Shown piece by piece: positions 28,918-37,458 of a stretch of DNA of 41,728 nt; the stretch's first letter is position 1; each line of letters starts with the position of its first letter. The DNA lies in NCBI GenBank assembly GCA_013203345.1, contig JABMQF010000054.1, forward strand, positions 1-41,728. Reading direction: 5' to 3'. Origin of the DNA: Candidatus Woesearchaeota archaeon. GTDB lineage: Archaea > Nanobdellota > Nanobdellia > Woesearchaeales > UBA11576. Made by a program: the position numbers and the translations under genes. Under the pieces are notes generated by a model. That model searched no databases and had not been told where the DNA came from. It saw nothing but the letters and a program-made list of their open reading frames with translations.

Positions 28918-30195
28918 ATGAATGGACACTGCCAAAACCAGAGACAATCCCGAGGTCAACTGGGAATCCTCAGTTGTCGTGCAGGCGAACCATTCAGCAA
29001 ACTTCTTTTGGCTGCACTGAAACAGAGATACAAAGAGGAAGGTTGTGTCAATGGCGGGCCTATTATGCTCGAGGCGGAAGAGCTCCATTTTGGCAATACA
29101 GAGCTCAAGACAGAGATTATGCAAAGTGTGAGAGGTATGGACCTCTATGTTGTGCAGGATGTTGAGAACAAGGAATATGATAAAGCGCAGTTCAGGGACC
29201 ACATCCCTCTGCACAGGATTGATCTTCCTTTTCCTATACCTGAAGGTGTGGATCCCAACATGTTAGTGGAGGTGCAAAGGCCTTATTCTGTTGATGAGAA
29301 CCTCAGGGCATTGCTTACTGCTATTGATTCTGCGAAAAGGGCGGACGCGCATTATGTTTCAGCTGTATTGCCGACATTCCCTTATGGGCGGCAGGACAAG
29401 GCGATATCAAGGGAATGCATAACAGCATCCAGGATTGCGCAGAACATCGAGGCGCATAAAGCAGACAGAGTATTGACGCTGGACATACATAACTCCGCAA
29501 TTGCAGGATTTTTCAGGGATATCCCGTGTGAGACTCTTCATTCTTCAAAAGTCATAATGGCTTATATTGGAGAGCATCTTGATCTGGAAAATCTTGTGGT
29601 TGTGTCGCCTGATGAAGGGGGGATAGCCCGAGCAAACTATTTTGCCAAGAGGCTTGGAAGAAAGCTTGCTATGGGATACAAAAGAAGGGACTACACCAAG
29701 GCGAGCGTTGTCGAAGAATTCAGGATACTGGGAGATGTTGTAAGGAGACACAGGACCTTGGAAGACCAGATCAGTGCCATAGATGATGTACTGAAGGACG
29801 GTGTTCCGGGAATAAGTCCTTCAGACGCTTTGCAAAAAATCTATGAGATACTGGAGATTAAAGCAGAAGGCCTTGATGTCCTTTATATTGATGACATGAT
29901 TGCAACAGCAGGATCTCTTGTGAAAGGTGTATTGAAGGTGCATGAGCTGGGGGCGAAAAGTGTCTGGTTTGCGTGCGCATTGCCGTTATTCACACATCCC
30001 GCATTAGAGCGGATTGATGATTTGTATTCAAGAGGGTTGCTTCAAGGGGTGATAGGGACCAATGCGGTGTTCCACCATTCTGAAGAATTCAAGAAAGCAC
30101 ATCCCTGGTATCATGAGGTGCCTGTTGAAAGATACTTTGCAGACGCAATGTACAACATAAACCATTACTTTTCTATAAGCGAACTTCTTAAATAA
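28918..30195 (+). CDS. prs: Ribose-phosphate pyrophosphokinase-like protein with insertion
   Basis: About 425 aa. It makes PRPP from ribose 5-phosphate and ATP. Recognisable pieces: PYGRQDKAISRECITASRIAQNI (flexible-loop and ATP region), LTLDIHNSAIAGFF (D-x-H-x-x-x-I-x-G-F-F metal/ATP motif), VVSPDEGGIARANYFAKRLG and the PRPP-binding LYIDDMIATAGSLVKG. It is longer than the usual 290-320 aa because of about 60 extra residues before the PRPP motif (VVEEFRILGDVVRRH...) and an extended end. It is convergent with the purine operon, whose product route it feeds. The chosen ATG has a TATA box at the right distance. Confidence 0.85.
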   Translation: MNGHCQNQRQSRGQLGILSCRAGEPFSKLLLAALKQRYKEEGCVNGGPIMLEAEELHFGNTELKTEIMQSVRGMDLYVVQDVENKEYDKAQFRDHIPLHRIDLPFPIPEGVDPNMLVEVQRPYSVDENLRALLTAIDSAKRADAHYVSAVLPTFPYGRQDKAISRECITASRIAQNIEAHKADRVLTLDIHNSAIAGFFRDIPCETLHSSKVIMAYIGEHLDLENLVVVSPDEGGIARANYFAKRLGRKLAMGYKRRDYTKASVVEEFRILGDVVRRHRTLEDQISAIDDVLKDGVPGISPSDALQKIYEILEIKAEGLDVLYIDDMIATAGSLVKGVLKVHELGAKSVWFACALPLFTHPALERIDDLYSRGLLQGVIGTNAVFHHSEEFKKAHPWYHEVPVERYFADAMYNINHYFSISELLK

Positions 30196-30212
30196 AATAA
30201 AAAATAAAAAAA
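30196..30212 (-). terminator. T-rich terminator of the purine operon
   Basis: On the minus strand the short gap after the AICAR formyltransferase stop reads as runs of T (TTTTTTTATTTTTTATTTTA), the usual archaeal terminator signal. It separates two convergent units. Confidence 0.4.
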
Positions 30213-31518
30213 CTAATGCTTGAAATACCTCACTCCTGTGTGGATGAGTGTTGCTCCTTTCTCGTTGGCCCTGGCGATTACTTCAGCATCCCCCTTGGAT
30301 CCTCCAGGTGAGATGACATTCCTGACACCTGTGTCAAGCACCTCATCAAGCCCGTCAGGCTTTGGGAAGAACGCGTCAGATGTCACGATGACATTAGGAC
30401 TTCCGAGCTGGTCCTTGACATACCTGTCCTCTTCAATCCTGTACCCGAGGGCGAAATGCTTCAGACTGCCTTCGTCTATACTTGCCATCTGGACCTGCTG
30501 CCATGCTGCTTCCCACTTTCTTCCTTTCACATCAATGCCTTCATCCTCTATCATCTGCTTTCCATGAAGCCTGTAGAATTCCCTCTGAAGGTTCTCAATG
30601 GATTTACTTCCTGCGAGCATCGCTGCGTCTTTCCTGTTTGGCTGGCCAGCACCCATGCCGAGTATCTGGTAGCATCCTGGCGCGTATTCCCTCGCTATCA
30701 CGATTGCGTTGGACTTGATGCCTTTCGCTGCTGTTATACCGAAGGCATAGAGTCCTGCTTTTTCTGCTGATGGGGAGCGTTCACTGACCACGCCGACCAT
30801 GAGATTCTTGCCTGAATTGTCGCAATGCATAAGCTCAGCAGGCCTGAAGAGGTCTAAGATTTCCTTTGCGAGGCTTATCATCGGTGTATTTTCATTCGTA
30901 AGCCAGCCGAAACGCGTATTTTTCACAGAATAATACTCAGGGGTTTGCCTGTTTATCCCGTCGGTGACAACAACCTTCAATGTCCTTGAATAAGTGGGAT
31001 CTTCCGCTTTCTTCTTTGCATCATGCGCCTTGAGCTCGTCGATCGCTTTTCCCTCTACATCAGGCACGAACAGCACATCGATTGTCCTGTTGTTCACCAT
31101 CTTGGCGATCTCCAGAGTCAATGGCATTGTCGAGGCGATGACGCTGCCCATCGCAGACATGGTATCGCCTTGCCCATGCCCTTAGAAATGCCCGTCCCAG
31201 CGGAGAGTATTCCTTCTTCGCCACAGCAGGGTCAATGATCAGATCCTCAACATCGACATGTGTTGCCATGCCGCAAGGGTTTGTGTGCTTGAGGACTGCA
31301 AACGCAGGCTCACCGACAAGTTGGCTGGCGAGCAGCACGGCATTATCGCCGTCTTCAATGTTGTTGGAGCCCAGTGCGTCGCCATGCACAACCTCGAGGC
31401 TGTCCGAGTCATCATCACGCACAAGATACGCCTTCTCATTATGGTTTTTACCATACTTGCCGAGCTTCTCAGCCTTGTTTCCAGTCATTTTTTCCAGATT
31501 CGCGATTATATCAGTCAT
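30213..31518 (-). pseudogene. purH: AICAR formyltransferase domain of PurH, frameshifted
   Basis: Second half of a split PurH, which formylates AICAR to FAICAR. Two overlapping ORFs carry it. The first (31518 to about 31170) starts MTDIIANLEKMTG and has KYGKNHNEKAY and LKHTNPCG with the catalytic Lys-His. The second (31160 to 30213) continues at MSAMGSVIAST and ends in DAFFPKPDG, VISPGGSKGDAEVI and HTGVRYFKH. The reading frame must skip one base near 31166-31180, in the run GGGCAAGG. All motifs on both sides are intact, so this is a recent mutation, a sequencing error, or less likely programmed frameshifting. Its ATG overlaps the upstream stop by 4 nt. Confidence 0.85.
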
Positions 31519-32231
31519 TTTTTGTCAACCTCTCCCCTATTGTGCACTGTTTTGTAGCATGCACGTATTGCTTTAGGAGTCACATCTGCAAAATAATCTG
31601 CGATGGCTGTGTTGTATGATGCGACGTGGTCAAATGCTTTTTTCATGCAGTGCAGCCTGAAATCAAGGCTTGTCCTTCCGTTGTTCTCTTTCAATTCTTC
31701 TAGAAAATGTGTATAGTCTTCAGGGTCGACAATGGAGACACATCTGATGAAGTTCTTTGCCGCTTCCCTTATCATGTTCGGGCCGCCGATATCGATGTTT
31801 CCTCTTGCTTTCTCAGGTTGTCCATAGTTTTTGATCACAACATTCTGGAATGGGTAGAGATTACCAATCACGACGTCAATAGGTATCACACCTTCCTGCT
31901 TCAGATCATTCTGATGCGATTCGCAATATGTCTCTGAAAGAAGCGCGAGTGATTTTTCCCTTGACAATGTTTTTACAAGGCCGCCTTCTGTTTCTGGAGC
32001 GCCTGTGAATTTCTCAATAGGCATAACATAATCGTCTGCACTATGTCCACCATCTTCTAAGATATTCTTTATTGCGCCATATGTCCCGCCAGTGGATACA
32101 AACTGGACACCCGAACAATGTTCAATCACTCCAGGCACAAGCGCCTCGAGACCTGACTTGTTAAATACACTTGCCAGGATAACATTCACTGGAACAAGAT
32201 CATCAATTTCAGTAACTTCTCTTATTGACAT
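31515..32231 (-). CDS. purH: IMP cyclohydrolase domain of PurH (stand-alone)
   Basis: A 238-aa protein covering the N-terminal MGS-like half of bacterial PurH, which closes FAICAR to IMP. Motifs: ASVFNKSGLEALVPGV, FVSTGGTYGAI, VIGNLYPFQNVV, NIDIGGPNMIREAAKNF and the end YNTAIADYF. In most organisms it is fused to the formyltransferase. Here it ends with its own stop, which overlaps the next ATG (ATGA) exactly at the domain border. A strong Shine-Dalgarno (AAGGAGGT) precedes the ATG. Fourth gene of the purine operon. Confidence 0.92.
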   Translation of the reverse strand: MSIREVTEIDDLVPVNVILASVFNKSGLEALVPGVIEHCSGVQFVSTGGTYGAIKNILEDGGHSADDYVMPIEKFTGAPETEGGLVKTLSREKSLALLSETYCESHQNDLKQEGVIPIDVVIGNLYPFQNVVIKNYGQPEKARGNIDIGGPNMIREAAKNFIRCVSIVDPEDYTHFLEELKENNGRTSLDFRLHCMKKAFDHVASYNTAIADYFADVTPKAIRACYKTVHNRGEVDKK

Positions 32232-32251
32232 TTATTTTACCTCCTTGGTTC

Positions 32252-34030
32252 TTATACTGCTTTTTGGGTATACTCCCTTCTGATGTTGATCAGGTTATCA
32301 CTTTCCTTGCCATTGCCTATCGAGATGACCTCTGATCCTGTGGTGTGTTCGATAACACCTATAAACTTCTTGAGCTGTTCAGGCAGGGGTGAGTCAGGAT
32401 CGCGTTTGTTTGACGCTATAGGGCTGTCTTTCCAGCCATCCATCACTTTCATGATAGGGTGGCAGTACTTCAGGACCTGCTCTGTCGGCATCTGTTCACC
32501 AGGGCGTATGATATCTCCATTCTTATACATCTTGCCGTTGGATTCCATCGCAACGACCTTATCATCATGGTATACATAACCTACAACTACAGCAACCTTG
32601 TCGCAGTCGTCAAGACGGTCAACAGCAGATATGGACAGGTAATCGCCCTGCACATCGTTGACCTCATAGTGCATCACGCAGTCAAAGAAGCCAAGCACTC
32701 TCGGTTTCTGTGTCGTGGCCCCTTTCTCTCCGAACTTCCTTGACCAGGTTATTGCAAGTGCTTCATTAACAAGCAGCTCTGTTCCGTCAGTATCTGTGTA
32801 TACTGCAGGACTGAATACACCATTGTCCTGTATTGAACTGAAGTATAACTTTTCTATTTCTTCTGTCTTCTCACACTTTCCCACCAGTTTATCAAGTGTG
32901 TCTATCCCCTGATCAGAGAACCATGTCTGCGGGACAAGTCCGATCACGTTAGAACCTATTCCGACACGGGAAGCAGGGACTTTACCAATGTTGATTACAG
33001 CAGTCTTGTGCTTCCTCAAATTGTATGCTGCTGATGCTATTGTTCCGTCAGCGCTTGTGCTTGCAGAGGTTGCAGAACCCCAGTGTTTCTCATTCTCATT
33101 TCCCAGACAGTAAGACTGCGCGCACTCAATAAGACCTTTTTGTCCATTGTTAAGGCCGCGCCGGAACATGTACCTGGTATCAGCTCGTCTGGGAAAATCA
33201 TTATTATTCAGCACAAAATGGTCATAGAGATCAACGAGGAATTCAACCTTGTCACCCGCGGATTTTCCTACCTTCGCAAAGCCAAGAACATGGTCGGGGA
33301 AGCGCTTGATGCCTCCTGCATTCATCGCCTCAACTCTGTCGATGACATCTGTTTCATCAAGGCCCTCACCCATCAGGAAATTCGAATACTCTTTCAGCTC
33401 TTTCCTGAGCCTATTGACCATGACATCCCTTGGGCCGACAAGGTGATCCATTCGGATGCCTCTCTTCCTGACCTTGGCTGAATGGACTTCTGAGATCCCT
33501 TTCAGTGTGGAAGCGTTATCAGGCTTGCTCAGGAAATCCAAAAGCTTGTGCTGCGGGAGGGTTATGTATGTATTGCCGATAAAAAGATTGTCATAGGGTA
33601 TGTTATTTTCCAAAAGCTTGCTGATCTCATTTTCCATGAAACTTACAGGATCCATGACGCACTCAGGTCCTATCAGGCATTTCTTTCCAGGGACCATGAT
33701 GCCAGACGGCATGAGGTGGAATATGTAATCGACGCCATTTATTGTAACAGTGTGGCCTGCGTTCTCCCCTGAATTTGCGCGCAGGAGCATCATGATATCA
33801 GGATGGCGTGCGATAGCGTCGACAAGCTTTCCCTTGCCTTCATCACCAAAGAAAGCGCCGGAGACAACAATCACCTTGTTCTCTTCAATGATAGGATAAA
33901 GGATGTTCTCCATGCTGTCGACAAGATAGTCAACATCAGGCACCATGTCAAGCTCAGGGATAAGGGGGATGTCCTTGATTCCGTCAAAGATATGTGTTTC
34001 GCGTTCCAGTCTTTCTTCGAGTAGCATCAT
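32252..34030 (-). CDS. purA: Adenylosuccinate synthetase, unusually long
   Basis: Converts IMP, Asp and GTP to adenylosuccinate, first step to AMP. GDEGKGKLVDAIA (P-loop and catalytic Asp), NSGENAGHTVTING and late ATTQKPRVLGFFDCV show the family. From the chosen ATG it is 592 aa against about 340-430 usually: there is a roughly 55-aa lead before the P-loop, and the middle is expanded (GVDYIFHLMPSG to HWGSATSAST...). The R-x-G-G-x-N-A-G-H-T motif is altered to R-A-N-S-G-E-N-A-G-H-T. The track start (34051) overlaps guaB as ATGA, but GGTGA at good distance before 34030 favours the later ATG. It is a divergent subfamily that should be checked for activity. Confidence 0.88.
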   Translation of the reverse strand: MMLLEERLERETHIFDGIKDIPLIPELDMVPDVDYLVDSMENILYPIIEENKVIVVSGAFFGDEGKGKLVDAIARHPDIMMLLRANSGENAGHTVTINGVDYIFHLMPSGIMVPGKKCLIGPECVMDPVSFMENEISKLLENNIPYDNLFIGNTYITLPQHKLLDFLSKPDNASTLKGISEVHSAKVRKRGIRMDHLVGPRDVMVNRLRKELKEYSNFLMGEGLDETDVIDRVEAMNAGGIKRFPDHVLGFAKVGKSAGDKVEFLVDLYDHFVLNNNDFPRRADTRYMFRRGLNNGQKGLIECAQSYCLGNENEKHWGSATSASTSADGTIASAAYNLRKHKTAVINIGKVPASRVGIGSNVIGLVPQTWFSDQGIDTLDKLVGKCEKTEEIEKLYFSSIQDNGVFSPAVYTDTDGTELLVNEALAITWSRKFGEKGATTQKPRVLGFFDCVMHYEVNDVQGDYLSISAVDRLDDCDKVAVVVGYVYHDDKVVAMESNGKMYKNGDIIRPGEQMPTEQVLKYCHPIMKVMDGWKDSPIASNKRDPDSPLPEQLKKFIGVIEHTTGSEVISIGNGKESDNLINIRREYTQKAV

Positions 34031-34047
34031 ATTTCCTTCACCTTTAT

Positions 34048-35604
34048 TCATCCTTGTTTTATCTCAGTAACATCATGCACCTTGCCTTCATCACGCGAGG
34101 ATTCTGATATCAGCTCAAGGCTTCCATTTGATTGCTCCCTGAGATGTTGTATGTTCAGGGCGCCCATGCTTGTCATTGTGGCGCGTATCTTTGCAGAAAG
34201 GTCCTTGAGGTTCTTGTCGACATGGCCTGCGTAAGGGACGTATGCCACAACGCCTTCCTCGAACTCTGTCTGTCCATATCTCTTATTCAGCCACTCCTTT
34301 GCCCTGGAGGAGCCTTCCCCCCAGTACTCTTTGTACATATTGCCTTCTCGTTCAATAAGTTCAGGAGGGGATTCGTGGCAGGTTGCAAAGTATTTTCCCA
34401 TCATCACGAGATCAGCACCCATTGCAAGGGCGACAGAGATGTCTTTGCCTGTCGCGATTCCACCGTCAGAGATGAGCGGTATGTATGTGCCTGTCTTTTT
34501 ATGGTACTTGTCACGCGCTTCTGCTATTACAAAGGTTGCTGTTGCCTGGCCGCGTCCAGTGCCTTTCTGCTCCTGTGTGATACAGATCGAGCCGCCACCC
34601 ATGCCAAGCTTGACAGCATCAGCGCCACTTTCGACAAGATAAAGGAATGCTTCATCGCTGATGACATTGCCTGCGACAACAGGGACCTTAAAATTGTCCT
34701 TGATGAACCTTATCGTGTCGCGCATGTATTCGCTGTACCCGTCAGAAGAGTCAATGAATATCACATCAGCTCCTGCTTCTACCACTGCGGGAACTCGTGT
34801 CTCATAGTCGTGCGTGTTCACTGCTGCGCCGACGAGATACCTTTTTCCCGGATCCAATACTGAATCAGGAAAATCCTGGTGAGCCTTGAGGTCCTTGTGG
34901 AACACCATGAACTTCAGCGTCCCATCCTTGTTTACTATGGGGATGAACTTCTGGTAGAACTCCTCGAGTATCTCGTTTGCCTCATCTAGTGTGATGTTGG
35001 ATTCGCCGTGATAGACATAATCATTGACTGCCCGGATTATGTCTTGATCCTCGCTGTTTTCAGCCCTTAGTTCATGGACAATATCCTCAAGAGGCCTTTG
35101 GATGAATTTCCGCATGAACTCCTCTGACTTCACGCTTGATGGTAGGTTAATAGGGATAGGACCCTCTATGAGGCCCAGGAGTCTTCCATACTTATCTTTG
35201 TTGCCGTCGACAACAGGGATTGTGTTGTACCCTGTGCTTGATATCATGTCAGATACTTCTCTTAATGTTGTTGTTGGGTTGACCACCTCGAGGTTACTGA
35301 CAAAACCTGCCCTGGCGCGCTTGACAGCCTTTATCATCTTTGCTTCATCCTCTATGTTCTGTGAGCAGAATATGACTCCCATTCCGCCTTGCTGCGCGAG
35401 TGCAACAGACATGTCAGGTCCTGTCACTGACTGCATCGCAGCGCTGACAACTGGCAGCTTCAGCGTGAGGCCTTCATATTCGTCCTTGTCCTTTGTAAGT
35501 TTGGCAGAGAGGTCAATCCTGTCAGAAGTCATTCCTGTGGGTGTGAGCCTAGGGATGAACCTGAACTCTGCCAGTGTCCTTGAAATATGATCTGTCAATT
35601 CCAT
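34048..35604 (-). CDS. guaB: IMP dehydrogenase
   Basis: A 518-aa TIM-barrel enzyme with an inserted CBS-domain pair (about residues 105-245: SDMISSTGYNTIPVVDGNKD and FIPIVNKDGTLKFMVFHKD). It oxidises IMP to XMP with NAD. LVSAAMQSVTGPDMSVALAQQGGMGVIF-type start, FIDSSDGYS, KLGMGGGSICITQEQKGTGRGQ (catalytic Cys loop, Cys in GSICIT), LISDGGIATGKDI and a flap with KRYGQTEFEEG are all present. The usual R after T in the loop is Q-E-Q. It begins 3 nt after the purC stop and leads straight into purA, the other branch from IMP, in one operon. Confidence 0.95.
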   Translation of the reverse strand: MELTDHISRTLAEFRFIPRLTPTGMTSDRIDLSAKLTKDKDEYEGLTLKLPVVSAAMQSVTGPDMSVALAQQGGMGVIFCSQNIEDEAKMIKAVKRARAGFVSNLEVVNPTTTLREVSDMISSTGYNTIPVVDGNKDKYGRLLGLIEGPIPINLPSSVKSEEFMRKFIQRPLEDIVHELRAENSEDQDIIRAVNDYVYHGESNITLDEANEILEEFYQKFIPIVNKDGTLKFMVFHKDLKAHQDFPDSVLDPGKRYLVGAAVNTHDYETRVPAVVEAGADVIFIDSSDGYSEYMRDTIRFIKDNFKVPVVAGNVISDEAFLYLVESGADAVKLGMGGGSICITQEQKGTGRGQATATFVIAEARDKYHKKTGTYIPLISDGGIATGKDISVALAMGADLVMMGKYFATCHESPPELIEREGNMYKEYWGEGSSRAKEWLNKRYGQTEFEEGVVAYVPYAGHVDKNLKDLSAKIRATMTSMGALNIQHLREQSNGSLELISESSRDEGKVHDVTEIKQG

Positions 35605-35607
35605 CTT

Positions 35608-36777
35608 TCACATATTCACCATATCCTCAAGACGATTCTTTGCCTCAAGGAATTCAAGTGCGGCATCGTCGAGTGCTGGTGCAAGAAGTGCTTTCTTCCC
35701 GCATATAGTATTCACAACTGCATTGCTGAGGTTGTTGTCTGCTTCTATATACCATCCTGGAAGAGCAGTAGGTTTAAGACCTGTTGCAAGCACGCGCTCT
35801 TTCCAGTCCTGTCTTCCTTCCTCTTCAGCAAGATTTTTTTCCTCGTCTACCGCAGCTGCCCACGCAGGATTAAGAAGTTTGTGTGCATTCCTCTTGGCCT
35901 GCTTGCTCGTCGGTACAGGTATGTTAAGATTGCCATAGGGGAGAACCTCCCTTCTGTTCTCGTCTTTAGTGCCGACAAAATCCGCAAGAACAAAATTATT
36001 ATATCGCCCATTAATGCTATGTCTTATCCTGAACATCTCTACCTTTCCGTCATATACTTTTATGCCGCGTGAAGCAGCATGCTCCACAACGATCTTTGCA
36101 GCGTCAATGTGAAGATCTTCGCACGCTTTCCATTCTACTTCAGAAAGGCCTGCCATTTCTCTAAGCACCCTGCCTGAAAGATACCTGTCATCCTTCTCGT
36201 ACTTTGTGCTGGCATCCGACACCCTGAAAGGCAAGGGATTCCCTGCTTTGTATTCTGCAGGCAGTCCATAGTCTGCAGCAGTACACTCTCCCTTCTTCAT
36301 CCTCTTAACGAGCGATGAGCCATCTGCAAGAGGTCCTGCTTCCCTAAATATCCATTCGACAGGAACCATGTAGTTGCTTTCAAGCGGGTTCTGGTACCTG
36401 CTGTAGTCATATCTTCCGTCGACGAACGGTACTGGGAGTACATTGGCAAAGTCCATGCGCATCGCGACAATCTGTCCACCAGACATGACTGCCTCATCAA
36501 AGTTCATTACATTACCTTTATCTGTCACAAGGCCCTTATAGCAGACTGGCAGTCCTGCCTTCGCCAGGAGTTCGAAGTTGTATGCTGCCTCAAATAACAA
36601 TGCGCGGTTATCGATACCAACGCCTTCAGGCAGCGGCATCTTTCCCCAGTCAGAGACAGAGTAATCATTCTTCACATAGAAATCAGCAAGCCCTATGTTG
36701 TGTATTGTAGGCTCAATGATCACACCTATGCTCTTCACACTACCTTCTATCTTTTTAGAATATTCTGTATTGTTCAT
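35608..36777 (-). CDS. purC: SAICAR synthetase
   Basis: A 389-aa enzyme joining CAIR and aspartate to SAICAR. The SAICAR signature is clear: FYVKNDYSVSDWGKMP, PVEWIFREAGPLADGSSLVKRM, a LADFVGTKDENRRE stretch and the nucleotide-binding NFVLAD. It is longer than the roughly 235-aa bacterial form and resembles the long (about 300-390 aa) type. It is the first gene of the purine run purC-guaB-purA-purH-purH. Shine-Dalgarno GAGGTG precedes the ATG by 8 nt and a TATA box (CATATAAATA, 36831-36840) lies upstream. Confidence 0.92.
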   Translation of the reverse strand: MNNTEYSKKIEGSVKSIGVIIEPTIHNIGLADFYVKNDYSVSDWGKMPLPEGVGIDNRALLFEAAYNFELLAKAGLPVCYKGLVTDKGNVMNFDEAVMSGGQIVAMRMDFANVLPVPFVDGRYDYSRYQNPLESNYMVPVEWIFREAGPLADGSSLVKRMKKGECTAADYGLPAEYKAGNPLPFRVSDASTKYEKDDRYLSGRVLREMAGLSEVEWKACEDLHIDAAKIVVEHAASRGIKVYDGKVEMFRIRHSINGRYNNFVLADFVGTKDENRREVLPYGNLNIPVPTSKQAKRNAHKLLNPAWAAAVDEEKNLAEEEGRQDWKERVLATGLKPTALPGWYIEADNNLSNAVVNTICGKKALLAPALDDAALEFLEAKNRLEDMVNM

Positions 36778-36785
36778 TATAATGA

Positions 36786-36840
36786 CACCTCACACAATAA
36801 CGCCCTATATTCTACTATTGCTGCCGATTACATATAAATA
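36786..36840 (-). promoter_or_regulatory. Purine operon promoter and ribosome binding site
   Basis: On the minus strand TATTTATATG (36831-36840) is a TATA box and GAGGTG (36786-36791) a Shine-Dalgarno 8 nt before the purC ATG. A transcription start near 36808 would give a leader of about 30 nt. I see no palindromic operator or riboswitch fold. Confidence 0.5.
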
Positions 36841-36909
36841 ATTTCTGTAATCCTGTATCTGTGACGAAAAGAAAGAGGAAAAAACACAAACGATAAGATG
36901 ACTATTTCA

Positions 36910-37386
36910 TCACTTCTCATAATGTGCGATGCAGTCGTCGAGCAAATTTTCGCAATGCTCCAACATTCCTTCACCTTTTGGGATTGGCCGACTGAAAAGT
37001 GTCTTCCCAAAATTCTCTAGTAGAATTATTCGTTCATCAGCGCGGAGGTATTCTGCTGATATTTTGAGATACCTTTCAGCAAATGTCTGGATGCGATGCA
37101 TTTCAGGTTTTTTAGGCATTTTAGTCTTAAGCTGATCTATCAGGTATTCTTTTCTGGCCTCTTTTTGGTCCTGTGTGGTCATGTCTTCAGAGTGTAAGTA
37201 CGTTCCGCCCGCAGCACCATCATCGCAATCCTTTATTCTTTTCATTTCAGGCAGGAAGTCTATTGAACTTGGTTCTTCACCATCATCAAGATCATCTGCT
37301 CTGCAGCACCCAAAAGCCCGTGCTATAAGATCCTGTGCCCGAACATCTTTTTTCCCATCATCATTATCGAATTTTCCCATTTTCAT
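36910..37386 (-). CDS. Hypothetical protein (158 aa)
   Basis: I do not recognise this family. The first half is acidic with a Cys pair (FGCCRADDLDDGEE) and DCDDGAAGG. The second half is helical and charged (QDQKEARKEYLIDQLKTKMPKK...ERYLKISAEYLRADERIILLENF) and ends in a Cys-containing helix. There is no membrane segment. Codon use resembles the purine genes. A TATA box (AGTATATAAATTT, about 37405-37417) about 25 nt from the ATG supports a leaderless start at M1. It lies between the helicase fragment and purC, all on the minus strand. Confidence 0.6.
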   Translation of the reverse strand: MKMGKFDNDDGKKDVRAQDLIARAFGCCRADDLDDGEEPSSIDFLPEMKRIKDCDDGAAGGTYLHSEDMTTQDQKEARKEYLIDQLKTKMPKKPEMHRIQTFAERYLKISAEYLRADERIILLENFGKTLFSRPIPKGEGMLEHCENLLDDCIAHYEK

Positions 37387-37458
37387 TAATCCTGATTCAC
37401 AGGAAATTTATATACTTTTTGTAATTTATAAAGTGTTATTTAAAACTGTTTGAATAGT

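Noticed and set aside
34132-34863. 243-aa plus-strand ORF
   Set aside because: Antisense shadow of guaB, which has complete IMP dehydrogenase motifs.
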